Shown here: in pieces, positions 8,918-18,806 of the stretch | Numbering within the stretch: the stretch's first letter is position 1 | Layout: each line of letters opens with the position of its first letter | Source of the DNA: Chromera velia | Taxonomy: Eukaryota; Sar; Chromeraceae | NCBI GenBank assembly: GCA_018398765.1 | Contig: JAHBMJ010001468.1 | Coordinates: forward strand, 1-24,339 | Direction: 5' to 3' | DNA: 24,339 bases | Notes under the pieces: model-generated | The model's database searches: none | Told to the model about the DNA's origin: nothing | Seen by the model: only the letters and a program-made list of their open reading frames with translations | Translations under genes and position numbers: made by a program

Positions 8918-10888
8918 GTCTCTGTCTGCGTGCAGGTTCAATTCGGGCCCCAGCCGACGGTCTTTCCCCCTGATGTGGTGCCCCCTCCCGAGCACCTTCC
9001 GCTGCCCTCCTTCTTCCCCACAGAAGCTGTGCAATGGTATGCAGACCTGTGCGGGCTCCTCAGACAGGGGCTTGCGAACATCTGGCAGCTCCCCCTGTCC
9101 CCCACACGCCCTGCCGGAGTTGCGGGTCCCGACACTTCAGCAGAGGGGGGGGAGGGCACGTTGCCGTGGATTGCCATGCATGCCGTCTCTCTAGACAGCC
9201 GTATCGGCAGCTTCACATGGATGCCTCAGGAGGTGGCGGCGCGTCTGCTGCCCCCAGGGTCGAAGGATGACAAAGACTCGATAGGGACCCTCCACCGCCT
9301 CGTGGGTGCACACGCAACGGAGACGGCTGCGCTCTTGGCACAGTCACTGGCCCAATGGGATCCGGCAGTTGGTTGTGTGCGTGTGCAGTCGGGGGGGAAG
9401 GGTGAGAGTGAGGATAAGCATGGAGATGCAGACGGGGGTGACTTCAAGAAGGATGGAGACGCAAAATCGGATGGGGGATCGGTAGCGTCTCGCGAGTTCA
9501 TGGCGTCTCTTTCGGTTGCGAGAGGGAAGTCGGGGTTTGGGGGGGTGGAGTCCCTTGTGGGTGTTCCTGTGGGGGGGATCGACAGGGGAGTGTCTTTGCA
9601 GAGACTTGTGAGTGGAGGAGGGGAGTCTGCGTATGGAATGGGACGCCAGGTTGGTTGGTTGGTCTGTTGGTTGGCTCTTCGGGTTTGGTTGGGGGGACTT
9701 TCCTGCTTCCGTTTTTATTTGTTTGGTTGTCTGCTTGGATGGATGGAAACTTAGTTGCCTTGTCGGTTGGTTTATGGCCTGGTTGGCTGACTGGTTCCAC
9801 GTGGGGTGACCGAAACACTTCATTTCATTATTGAGAACAGTTGAAACTGCAGTGAGAGTTTTCTCCCCTCCTTCGTTTTTCCTCTGCAGGTGAGCTACTC
9901 GGTGCATGCTGAGCCGCCCCTTCCACAGATGAGTTCTTCTTTCGCCCCTTTGTCTCGGGACATTTCCGGGGCCCCTGGAGGATTCGGCCAGGGAGCGAAC
10001 GGAGGTCCGGGCAACGGGGGAATGGGGTACGGGGGGTTCATGAGTTCCCCCATGTCTGGGCCCATGCAGGGCGGTATGGGGGGGTCGGGGAGAGGCGACT
10101 CGTCCTTTGTCTTCACCCCCCTTGCGCCCTCAATCTCGTTATTTGGCTCTTCTGGAGCAGAAGGGGGGGAGGATGGAAACGGACAAAGTGGAGAGCCGAG
10201 ATTTGCCTCTCTGCACGAACCCCTCCCCCCCCCCGCAGGAGAGAATGGACCGCAGCAGCCGAACGGGACACGTCCCACGTCTCCGAGTCGAGCGAAGACA
10301 TCCCCCAAGAGACAACCACAGCAACAGCAGCAAAGGTCAGAAAGCGGCTGGCTGCAGTTCCCTTCCGACCCGCAACAGCAACAGCCAATGGCACCAGCGG
10401 CTGCGGCACCTCCCTTTGCCAACGCACCCGAACTGCGACAACCTCCGCCAACCCTCCCACCAGACGCGATGCCATTCCAGCCACAGTCTCAGGCACCATC
10501 GTTCGGTTTCAATGGGTCCTCTGGCGCCGCCGCGGCAGCAGGAGCAGCCTCCAATGGAGGTGAGTCTCTTCATCAGTCTGTAGAGAGGGAGTGGAACGTG
10601 TTCGATTCAATCTGCAGCCACGGGGCAGAAATGGACATGGGGGCGAGGGAGATGCCCCAGAATGCATGGAGCGAGGACCGCCGCAGTCTTCCGTACCTGA
10701 CCAAACTGGCACGCGCGGTCCTCGCGATTCCGGCCCTCTGCCGACCGACCTTGATGCTCTACGGGTCGTGCGGGGGGGTTGCCGATTTCCTTGCTGATGA
10801 ACGTGCGCGTCTGTCGGTTGATGATGCCCGTGTCCAGGTGTTTCTCCATACGAATGTGATGCATGGCTTTGGGTTCTCCGGAGCTTGA
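5990..10888 (+). CDS. BED-finger/hAT-transposase-derived protein, four exons (probable domesticated gene)
   Basis: Exons are 5990-7435, 7959-8363, 8936-9649 and 9890-10888, all phase 0 with GT-AG introns, giving 1187 aa. Residues 38-98 resemble a BED zinc finger (W42, C63, HLKTRH at 90-95), but the usual second Cys of CxxC is absent. Residues about 245-480 match the hAT core: the VDFWTS block with D305, and a second acidic position in TSDGSW (D410). The usual CxxH block is altered to CLGRG. Exon 2 has the RW motif (R511-W512). The last 75 residues match the hAT dimerisation domain (YLTKLARAVLAIP, then LSVDDARVQVFLHTN), but the family's SER-FS block is gone. Gly/Pro/Gln/Ser-rich linkers enlarge it, especially at the start of exon 4. 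An intact long frame with eroded catalytic motifs and no flanking TIRs suggests a host DNA-binding protein, not an active transposase. Its target is unknown. Confidence 0.85.
7759..7949. repeat. (CT)n-(GT)n microsatellite ending at the exon 2 acceptor
   Basis: A CT-rich run (about 7759-7800) passes into about 150 bp of (GT)n, interrupted by a few TATG units (7827, 7858, 7888). It stops about 9 bp before the GTGCAG acceptor of exon 2 of the BED/hAT-derived gene. Alternating purine-pyrimidine DNA of this length is a candidate for Z-DNA. Confidence 0.9.
8883..8934. repeat. (CT)n microsatellite ending at the exon 3 acceptor
   Basis: An uninterrupted CT run (8883-8911) and TCTGTC repeats continue up to the GCGTGCAG acceptor of exon 3 of the BED/hAT-derived gene. 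It acts as an unusually regular polypyrimidine tract. Confidence 0.85.
9650..9889 (+). other. Intron 3 of the BED/hAT-derived gene, TTGG-rich
   Basis: The intron opens with GTTGGTTGGTTGG and stays rich in GGTT/TTGG units to about 9800, then ends in a CT-rich tract and CTCTGCAG. Four or more GG doublets in a row could form a two-tier G-quadruplex in the RNA at the 5' splice site. A second in-phase donor, GTGAGT at 9608, lies 42 nt upstream. Confidence 0.6.
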
Positions 10889-13020
10889 TTGGAGGGAAAA
10901 GGGGGGTTTAGTGGAATTAAGGTGTTGCAAGTCTGAAAAGGGGGGAGAAGGGAGAAAGGGTTAGGTGCCACGAAAAGAGGATTAAGCTGCTGAAGTAGAG
11001 GCACAATTACAGAGATGAACATGACCGAAGAAAGTGAGATGGAGGGAAGGGAGGTGGGAGGGGGCCAGCTGACTTTTGCAGACTTTTTTCTTTGGGGAGA
11101 GCCTTGGCGCACTCTTTTAGCGCTTTTGATTTTCCATGTTCCTCGTTTCTTTGCTTTCGTTCCTGTTCTTGCTGTGCATGTGGGACACCATGAACAGATG
11201 ATTCTTTGCTTTTGCTCGTTCTGCACTTGTCGTGCGTGTAATGAAAAAAAAAAAACAGTGGGTGCGTCAGGGAAGAAAAGTCGGGTTCAGGAGTTTGAAG
11301 AAGAGACCTGAGAAAAAAAGGAAGACGTCGAAGGCAGGAGCAAGGGCAGGGATAGGAAGCGAAAGAAAACACTTTATTCGTTGTGCCCGCCACTCCATCT
11401 TTCGACAAAGGCAGAAAAAGCCGGGACGAGAATGCAGGAGAGGAAGGAAAAGAGGCAAGGGCAACAACTCCTGTCAGTACAATCAGCCGATTGATCATTC
11501 ACTTCGTGAGTGTCTTGGGCCTCCTTTTCACAAGTGAACTTCTCCCTTCCCCGGAGCTTTCTTCTCTTTCCCGCTCTCTGTCTGCCTTCTCCCGCGTCAA
11601 GAGACAATTTCCGCCTCCCAAGACGTTCCTTCCAAAAGGCAATGATGGAAAGACGGTTCCTCCAGATCGTCTCGAGTCAGCAGAGCGACCAGAAGAAAAA
11701 AAAAAGGACATTGTCTTTCCTTTCTTCCCTCCGCACCTTCCACTCCTCCATCCATTCATCAATTCCGTCTTTTTTTTTGTCTTTTTGGTCTCCTCTCCTC
11801 TCCCTACTGCCCCTCCGTCCGATGGTCGATTGATCGATCCACTCTTTCCGTGCGGGCGTGTGTGTGTGTGTGTGGTGTCTTTCTCGGGGGGTTATTGAGT
11901 GGTCCCACCGGAGCGACCAGGATGCCGAAAGAAGATTGGATGGCAATAGAGAGGAAGAGAGGGGGTGCAAAGAGCGCCCCAAAGGTTCCTTCCTCGCGTG
12001 GTCTGAGAAAGACGGGGGGTTGGCATGGAGATGGAGAAACACAGAGAGGGGGGGGGGGGAAGGGAGAGAGAGAGGGAGCTAGTCCCATGTTTGCGGCAGC
12101 ACGCGAATGCCGTTGTTTCTGCGTGTGCACTTTGCGTGCGTGTACAGGCCGTAAAGAGAAAGGAAGACAAAAGAACTTCCTCCATCTATTCCGACTCTTG
12201 GGGTGTGCTTGTTTGGGTTCTTCTGTCTGATTGCTGCTTCAGTCGCCCTTCCCTCCCTCCCCCCTCCTTCCTCCCTCCCCTGCGTCCAAATGCATGCGTG
12301 CACGCCTGTCGGGGACTTGTCTGTTTAAAGAGAGAATAGAGCTGGGGCCAGGAGGGAAGCCGCCGGTTGTTTGCCTGCAGAGGGGGCTGTTTAAGTTATG
12401 AGGAAAGGGCAGATGAAAAAGTGGAAACGAAACAAGAGAGGGATAGTACGAGGGACGCAGACAGACATCGAAGGACAGACAGAGTTATCCGCGTCCCTCT
12501 ACAACTAAAATTCGAGGAAGTGCAGGCCGCTCCTGATCGTTCGACTTTCGTCAATCAACGTGGCAGATGGAAGAGCACGTATAGGATGATTAAAGCAAGG
12601 GAAGGATGCTAGAAGAGGAAAGAGGGGCGACAGAGACATAGTCGCACACACACTTAGAGAATGCGACATGGTGAGGTCGGAAGTCTTCTTTGGGGACTGT
12701 CCGTCCGTGACTCCTTTGTGGACCCGACCTGACCTGACTGTGGCTTTAATTCTCTTTTTCTCGCCTCAGTATTCAGAAGAGAAGGGGGACACATGCACAT
12801 ATGAGTACTCGAAAGTCCAAAAGGCGCCCATGTGTTTATCTGCATGTCCACACACGAGTGCGCACAACAGCGGCACAGCACAAAGCTCGCGTCTGTGTTC
12901 TTATTTAACATTTCATGGACAGTGGACTTGGCTGTGCAGTGTGCAAAGGGAATCACGCTTCAGCGCTCAGCACCGACAGTCGGTTGTCGTGACACGTTAC
13001 GCCCTGCATGTTAGAGTTTA
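10889..13020. other. 3' flank of the BED/hAT-derived gene, no convincing further gene
   Basis: The plus strand is purine-rich (GGGAAGG, GAAAGAG) from 10889 to about 11500, then mixed, with CT-rich blocks near 11520-11820 and 12240-12280 and a GT run near 11858-11876. Overlapping open frames on both strands encode Arg/Lys/Glu/Gly-rich or Ser/Phe/Leu-rich low-complexity peptides and show no domain. The 3' UTR lies somewhere in here, but I could not place its end. Confidence 0.5.
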
Positions 13021-13835
13021 AATTAATAGAGAGTTACAGTCAGAGTTACAGTCCAGATTATTGTATTAACAGTCTTTACTATATATGGTCTTCATGAAAC
13101 CTAGTATGATCACTACTAGGATCACTAGAAACTAAATTCATGGCATGTTGATTAGTTATAACATGTTTAGTAGCATGTTAGTGAGTCGTAATAGTGATCT
13201 CTACCCATGTATTTGTTTATACTAAGCTAGATACTAAGCTTGATGCCAATCCTAGTACCAATCATGCCATGCAGTGCTAACTTAGTCAACACCTTAGATA
13301 ATCGATCATTCATAAATGATGATTCATTCTTATGATTTTTTTTGATTGATTGATTGATATGTTCCGCCCTAGGGCCTTCCCGCTATGTCTATCTGTCGCC
13401 AGAGCTTAAATTAAATCTCAGTATTCTAGTTACTATTTAGGTGATTTTAAAATGATTAGATTCTACTAGAATCTAGAATCTAAATAAGTGATAAGTGATT
13501 TAGTGGTGCCCTAGAGCACTGTCACCGTTTTGTCTTATAGAAGTCGCTCCCGTAAATTAACGGCATCATGTCTTATAGATGTTATTATATCAATTTATTA
13601 CTGGTATTACCATTTAATAGTATTAGTTGGTGTATAGCCTACAGTGTAGGCGATCATGCAATATATGTATGAATCTAGGCTAGACTTTAGGCTGATGCTT
13701 TATAACCAACCTTCTGAACCTATTAAAGTACTACTTAAAAGTTGAAGCCATATTTTGGGATAAGCTTGAAAGCCTGCACGCCACTAGCGCCACAGACGCG
13801 GATCATTTATGGTATCTTGAAAGCTCAAGCCATAT
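13021..13835. other. AT-rich intergenic sequence, CTAG-rich
   Basis: Composition changes sharply near 13020 from GC-rich to AT-rich. The stretch is enriched in CTAG and TAGAATCTAGAATCTA-like words (13450-13480) and has a short (GATT)n run at about 13341-13357. No gene is seen. Confidence 0.6.
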
Positions 13836-13843
13836 ATTTGGGC

Positions 13844-14421
13844 CTAAGGGGGGGCACTCTGGAAGGTTATGGTAGGTTTTGAGCCTAAAATCACATAAAA
13901 TGTGAACAAAAACAAATTTTTGCGAGCCAGTCCGGCAACTTGGAGCTCTACTTAGTCAAGTTACGTCGAAATCTGATGTTTTTGAAGTGTAGGCTATGTG
14001 GTTACTTTGGGTTACCCCCTTTTTATCTTTGTCATACAAAGAGGTTACAGGTTACCCGGTTATGAGCATTTTAAGCTCAGTAACCAACCAAATTTTCAAC
14101 TTTTAAAAACATTTAAAATAATGTTTAGAACACGTTTGAATGCTTCTTGAGGGAGGTTACTTCATTTTTGAGGGGGGTTAAAAAAGGTTACGGGTTACCC
14201 GGTTACGGGGGGTTTGGGGGCAAAGTGAGTGTGACACATCATTTTTCATCATTTTTGACCATAACCTGAATTGTTTAACAATCTTGAAGCCAGTTTTGTG
14301 AGTAACCAAACGTAACTAATCGATTGGCACCACTTTTGACTGATGGTTACATGTCACACGTTGTAGGAGGGGGGTGTAGGGTCAGTAACCATGGTGTAAC
14401 CGGCTGAAGTGCCCCCCCTAG
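13844..14421. mobile_element. MITE, 578 bp, with 8-bp target-site duplication ATTTGGGC
   Basis: The left end is CTAAGGGGGGGCACT (13844-13858). The reverse complement of the right end is CTAGGGGGGGCACT, so the 12-bp core AGGGGGGGCACT is perfectly inverted. ATTTGGGC lies directly outside both ends (13836-13843 and 14422-14429). The interior has no coding capacity but carries more than ten GTTAC/GTAAC words, including two blocks containing GGTTACCCGGTTA or a near match (about 14046-14062 and 14187-14207), many near the ends. Subterminal repeats of this kind are transposase-binding sites in hAT elements. The shared CTA(A)G terminus and TSD length link it to the 229-bp element at 552-780. Confidence 0.88.
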
Positions 14422-14509
14422 ATTTGGGCGATGTACGTTTTAAGTTAACTTTTGACTCTTGACTACTAGCTTGACTAGTGTCTTAACTGTCGATCAGTGC
14501 TGCATGTGT

Positions 14510-14690
14510 GCCTATAAGCATCGGCTATAAAGAAAAAAAAAAAGATCCCCAAAAATTCTAGTAAAAATTTTTTACTGTTTTTTTTCTTTGTCAGTCAAAC
14601 AACTGTTGCACATTTAAGCTAGATGTTTAAGTGTTGTACCTAGTGTTGCATAAGTATTGTTATTGTTGTATACCAACCTAGCTGCTATAC
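14510..14690. mobile_element. Decayed relative of the 229-bp MITE (inverted orientation)
   Basis: CTATAAGCATCGGCTATAAAG (14512-14532), A-run, AGATCCCC, a T-run and TCAAACAACTGTTG match, in order, the reverse complement of the right half of the element at 552-780. The following GTGTTGT words match its CAACA motifs. The other terminus is not recognisable, so this is a truncated or diverged copy. Confidence 0.65.
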
Positions 14691-15025
14691 CTTAGTACTA
14701 TACCAGTGTAGTCTAAGATAGTCTAAGCATAACACGAGGAAGACAGATCGAATTTATACGTCACGATCCTAGATATGGTGAGAGGACAAGGATTAAACTT
14801 CAATCCACTCACTCGATCGATCAGCTCTAGCGATTTCGGTCACTACTGAGGCCGGTTCAGAATAAACATCAACTTGCCAGTGCATGCACCGATGTGGCTA
14901 AATGCTGTGGCCCCTAACCATTTGCACAGGCGTTTGCAGGCTCCATGGGGGGATATGCCGCAACCACGAAGAGATCTGTGTGGGCCACGTTCAGGCAGCA
15001 CACAACACAGATTCCCTTTTTCTTT
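14667..15025. repeat. Dispersed repeat unit, copy A
   Basis: Begins with TGTTGTATACCAACC and contains CTCACTCGATCGATCAGC, ACTACTGAGG and GGCCCCTAACC. The same words occur in the same order in copy B (15279-15640), about 610 bp downstream. It may be a duplicated piece of an unidentified element. No functional frame is visible. Confidence 0.7.
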
Positions 15026-15278
15026 TCTGTTTCTTCTTTTGACTCAGTCACGGCCAATATCGATCCCACCATGGCATGTGCCTGTTAGTAGAAGGCAGAC
15101 GTTTCAAAGAAACAAGTTTTATGGCAAGCTTTGCTTCGTCAGGAAGGGGGATGGTAGTTGGATCAACCCAAACCCAAAAATGTAGAGGAGTTGTCGTCCC
15201 GTTTAAGGAACAAACAGTTGCTATGGCCTCTTGCTCTGCCCGAGTCACAGCGGGACGATGGAGAGTCAAGTCAACCAT
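15026..15278. other. Spacer between repeat copies, with an unassigned minus-strand open frame
   Basis: A minus-strand frame (15048-15371) runs through this spacer into copy B. Its product is not low-complexity and includes VTRAEQEAIATVCSLNG and PLHFWVWVDPTT. I do not recognise it. It could be a relic of the element that carried the repeat, or chance. Confidence 0.3.
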
Positions 15279-15640
15279 GTTGTATACCATTGGCAACTTA
15301 GCTGCTATATACCAGTGCAGTCTAGGCATAACAGTGACGGTAATACGAGGAAGACAGAATCTATATATCATGATTCATGATTCCGGATAGAGTGAGAGTA
15401 CGTACAGTATGTCACTACAAGGGTCAGACTTCAATCCACTCACTCGATCGATCAGCTTTAGCGATTTCGGTTACTACTGAGGCTGGTTCAAAATGAATAC
15501 CGACTTGTATGCACCGATGTAGCTAAATGCCGTGGCCCCTAACCGTTTGTACAGGCGTTTGCAAGCTTTATGGAGGGATATGGCATTGTCAGAGCTACTA
15601 AAAGATCAGTATGGGCCACGTTCAAGTAGAACACCACAGT
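15279..15640. repeat. Dispersed repeat unit, copy B
   Basis: Direct-orientation relative of copy A: TGTTGTATACCATTGG, GAGGAAGACAGA, CTCACTCGATCGATCAGC, ACTACTGAGG, GTGGCCCCTAACCG and GGGCCACGTTCA in the same order. It is diverged by substitutions and small indels. Confidence 0.7.
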
Positions 15641-15659
15641 TATTCATCTGTTACACAAC

Positions 15660-15765
15660 TATTACTGAATGTTTTTTAAGGTAAAAAAGAAAAAAAGAAA
15701 AAAAAAAGATCTTTTTGAATAACTTTTCTTTTCTAGTTTTTTTTTTTTTTCCCGAGACTTAGACG
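15660..15765. mobile_element. Fragment of a poly-A/poly-T MITE-like element
   Basis: GTAAAAAAGA, A-runs, AGATCTTT, then a run of T and CCCGAGAC echo the A-run / AGATCCCC / T-run layout of the element at 552-780, but there are no recognisable termini. The assignment is tentative. Confidence 0.35.
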
Positions 15766-17130
15766 TATGTGCAACTGTATAGTCTCTTGAAAAACAGTGC
15801 GGCATATATTGATCATCTTAATTGATTATATTCTTTCAATTATATGCAAATGATACTTAGATTGAGGGAGGTTTTATAACCTCAGGCTGTCAGTGATTGC
15901 TAAACTAGCATACAACACAAGAGGCAGGAGAGAACTATGGCAACTGAACATACATCAACCCGGGCATACTCTAGGATATACTTCACAGTGACTGTCTTAA
16001 CTGTAGTCTCGACTTTAAATTTATCATGTTCTCCTGAATTATAAATCGTATGCTAGTTTAAGACCACACTGGCATTACATGATGCAATTGCAAAGTCAAA
16101 TCTGACAGAAGGATTACAGACTTAAGAAACTATAGTATACTAATAGTATAGTTAAGAAATGTGTAGAGATGTGCAATAATGTGCAAATAAAGCTTAACAA
16201 CTAGTTTGAATCCGGTTGTTTATCGGTGTATGTATGTGTTTACTTAATTTTATATATATTTTTTCCCTTCAGGAATTGAGCGTTCCCTTAAAAAAACATA
16301 CATTTACTTTTGTCTAGACTTTTGTATATTTGCACCTAAATATACACAGACTTCTTTCTACTTCATTCTAAAATCAAATATAGTTTTTTTAATGATTCTG
16401 AGAGTGAGCGCTTTATGAAAAAGAGACTGGCCTATAAATATTGTCCCACATATTTATTTTTATACATTCTTTTTTTTAGGCAGTGTGTTGGGCGTTTTAA
16501 ATGTCTGTAATCGGGCGCCTTCATTGTATAATAGGAACAATGGTACCAGTCAGAGTTGTGCGGCTCTGACTCCGCTCTGGAGAGTTATATCAAAGGATAT
16601 TATTAACAGGACAATTAAGCTTCTGTCTTCAATAACTCTTCATAAAAATATAACCTGCTCATACAAAGAATCTCAGGCTGTTCGTTTAATTGCATTTCAC
16701 ACCTCTACTTCTTGCAAACCAGTGTAAGGCTTTCTATTGTTTTGCTTGTATATATTACATTGATTGTAATAATATCATCATTGTATACACTTCATTGTAT
16801 CAGTTTACACAAAATAGACAGACCCGGTCCGTGACGTATATTAAGATACGTACGGTATGTGTACAAACTGCTTTAACGTTCTCAGCGTGCACCACTATGA
16901 TGTAGCGGTGCCAAAGCGTGCCAAAGTTTACAACCTCTTTCTACTCAGATGATATCTTCTTTTCTTTCTGTCTGTAATGTACTCTCTCAGTTAACGACTG
17001 TTTATGAAGCTAGTTATGAAGTATAAGAATTAAAGTGAGCAAAACTCAGCGTTATAAAAAAAAAACATGCATTTATTTAATGAATTTAAATAAAATTTTA
17101 AATTTATATAGAATTCTTTTTCAAGGACTC
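15766..17130. other. AT-rich intergenic sequence, no gene seen
   Basis: Uniformly AT-rich. An open frame at 16485-16727 (plus) follows a TTTTTTTTAG acceptor-like sequence, but it has no domain and no matching partner exon that I can find. Confidence 0.55.
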
Positions 17131-17133
17131 GGA

Positions 17134-17310
17134 CTAGGCATATTATAGCAAAAAAAAAAAGTCTCTAGAAAAATGAGTTATCTACTTTTTTTTTTATCTG
17201 CAATACTTTGCAACACTTGTGCAACACCCACGCAACAGCTAAACAACAGTTGTATATTTTAGACCCCCCCTCCCCCCCAAAAAAGTATACAGGTTCTTTC
17301 TTTGTCTGAT
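17134..17310. mobile_element. Decayed relative of the 229-bp MITE (same orientation)
   Basis: CTAGGCATATTATAGC followed by an A-run (from about 17134), a T-run, then CTGCAATACTTTGCAACAC and CAACAGCTAAACAACAGTTG (about 17230-17250), follow the order of motifs in the element at 552-780. The right end is degenerate, and I could not confirm a TSD. Confidence 0.6.
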
Positions 17311-17557
17311 CTGAAAATATGATAGCACAGTGATTCATGAAGTAAAACGTTGTTTTAACATTCTATATATTTAGCGGTTAGAACCTGAACACTAGATTTG
17401 CAAATAACCGCTTATTTACAGAGATCGGATCTGGAGTTTGACAGCTGGAGGGGTTACAGAGGAGCAGAGAGGAACATTTTTTTCTTATTTCAAATCATAT
17501 GAATACCCCCCTGACACTCAAGGCTACTTGAAATTTTGTGCTGCTTAAAAATCTACT

Positions 17558-17790
17558 CTTGAAAGGCCGCGCCGCAGGCGTGGCCTATGTCTTGAAAAGC
17601 CGCGCCGCAGGCGTAGCCTATGTCTTGAAAAGCTGCGCCGCAGGCGTGGCCTATATCTTAAAAAGCTGTACTGCAAGCAGAGCCTATGTCTTGAAAAGCT
17701 ATGCCGCAAGGAGAGCCTATGTCTTACAAAGCTATACACCGCAAGCAGAGCGTATGTCTTAAAAAACTATGCTGCAAGAAATGCCGGGTT
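17558..17790. repeat. 33-bp minisatellite, about 7 units, decaying from left to right
   Basis: Units start at 17558, 17591, 17624, 17657, 17690, 17723 (35 bp, with a 2-bp insertion) and 17758 (partial). The first three are nearly identical and CpG-rich (CCGCGCCGCAGGCG). Later units carry substitutions, many of them C-to-T or G-to-A. The period is a multiple of three, so open frames run through it on both strands. These are by-products of the repeat, not evidence for a gene. Confidence 0.92.
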
Positions 17791-18161
17791 AGTAGGCATG
17801 GTTGCAGAAAGAAAGGGAGATTCAACAAGCAATACGCGAATTCGAAGGAAGCACTCATTTGAGAGGAAGCAAGACACTCAGCGACGCTCAGTCTGTGACA
17901 GTCACGTGATGTCAGCTGGAAGCTTGGTGTGTGAAGGTTCAACAGAAACAGAAAGAGAAACTCAACGTTTGAGAGAAAGGCTGAGAGGATCAAAAAGGAA
18001 TGGACAAGAAAAAGTGACTAACGTTCAGGTTTTTTTTTTTTTCTCTGCTGTGCAGATTCTTGAACGTTCAGATTTATTTTTTGAATTTCGTACAATCACG
18101 TGACACACCTGAACAACACGTGATATACCCGTTGTATGATTTGCGGACTGAGTGAGCATGT
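17791..18161. other. Intergenic sequence, no gene seen
   Basis: Purine-rich with GAGAAA and AACTCAACG-type words, a poly-T run at about 18029-18042 and two GAACGTTCA words flanking the T-rich block. There is no supported gene. Confidence 0.5.
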
Positions 18162-18197
18162 GCAACTGCGCTGCCCTCTGAGGTATTGCGCAGTTGC
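18162..18197. repeat. Hairpin with a 10-bp perfect stem
   Basis: GCAACTGCGC (18162-18171) is perfectly inverted as GCGCAGTTGC (18188-18197) around a 16-nt loop that itself contains the dyad CCTCTGAGG. No terminal T-run or other sign of a terminator function is present. Confidence 0.6.
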
Positions 18198-18592
18198 CGT
18201 TTAAACCTGCATGTCGCAGCCTGATGGGCCCTCAGAAAAATACCGCGCCTGCATGCAGAAAGGCATGCCGGAGCCGTGGTTTCTGGGGCTGTGCGGTGCT
18301 CCGTAAAGGCAACGCGACAGTGGGGCGCATATACGTACAGTGGAATAAATTTTGGCGGCACGAAACGGTACCGCCGCTCAAAAATCCTAACTTGAAATTA
18401 AATGCCGCTGAAAAATTCAATCTTGAAAAATGTTTTCAAGAACAGCTTAGAGTGTCGGGGGGGTACATATGAAGCGATGACGAATCTCCCTCTCCGGCTA
18501 GTAAAAGTTTAGGCGAGTTTAGGATATCTTCTCTCTTCAAGCTGAAGGCCGGGAGAGAAGCAGTCTGAAGTAAGTAAAGAGGCTACGGGGGG

Positions 18593-18627
18593 TTCTGGGG
18601 CGGGGCGAGCCAACGCCCCCCCCAGAA
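18593..18627. repeat. GC-rich hairpin in AT-rich surroundings
   Basis: TTCTGGGG plus GGGGCG pairs with CGCCCC plus CCCCAGAA across a 6-nt loop (18608-18613), giving 14 bp with a single bulged C at 18601. The adjoining sequence is much poorer in GC. Confidence 0.65.
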
Positions 18628-18806
18628 ACTCTGAAGCTCTGAACGATTTTTCACGAAATGTAAAACAGAAAATGAACTTTTCAAAAAAGGCATAAAAGGC
18701 AAGAAGATCAAGACTCAGTGGGTAGATAGTTATGCAAGTTCTGACTTGGACATATGGGTACATTCACGCAAACATGTATGCATCGTATTCAGACTAAGTT
18801 CAGTAT

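Noticed and set aside
10559-10600. GTGAGT within exon 4 of the BED/hAT gene as a possible donor
   Set aside because: The frame reads through to a matching hAT C-terminal block, so no intron is required.
17538-17762. 74-aa plus-strand frame of 11-residue repeats
   Set aside because: It is explained by a 33-bp minisatellite whose period is a multiple of three. The opposite strand is open as well.
17558-17790. CRISPR-like array
   Set aside because: Units are contiguous without unique spacers, and the genome is eukaryotic.
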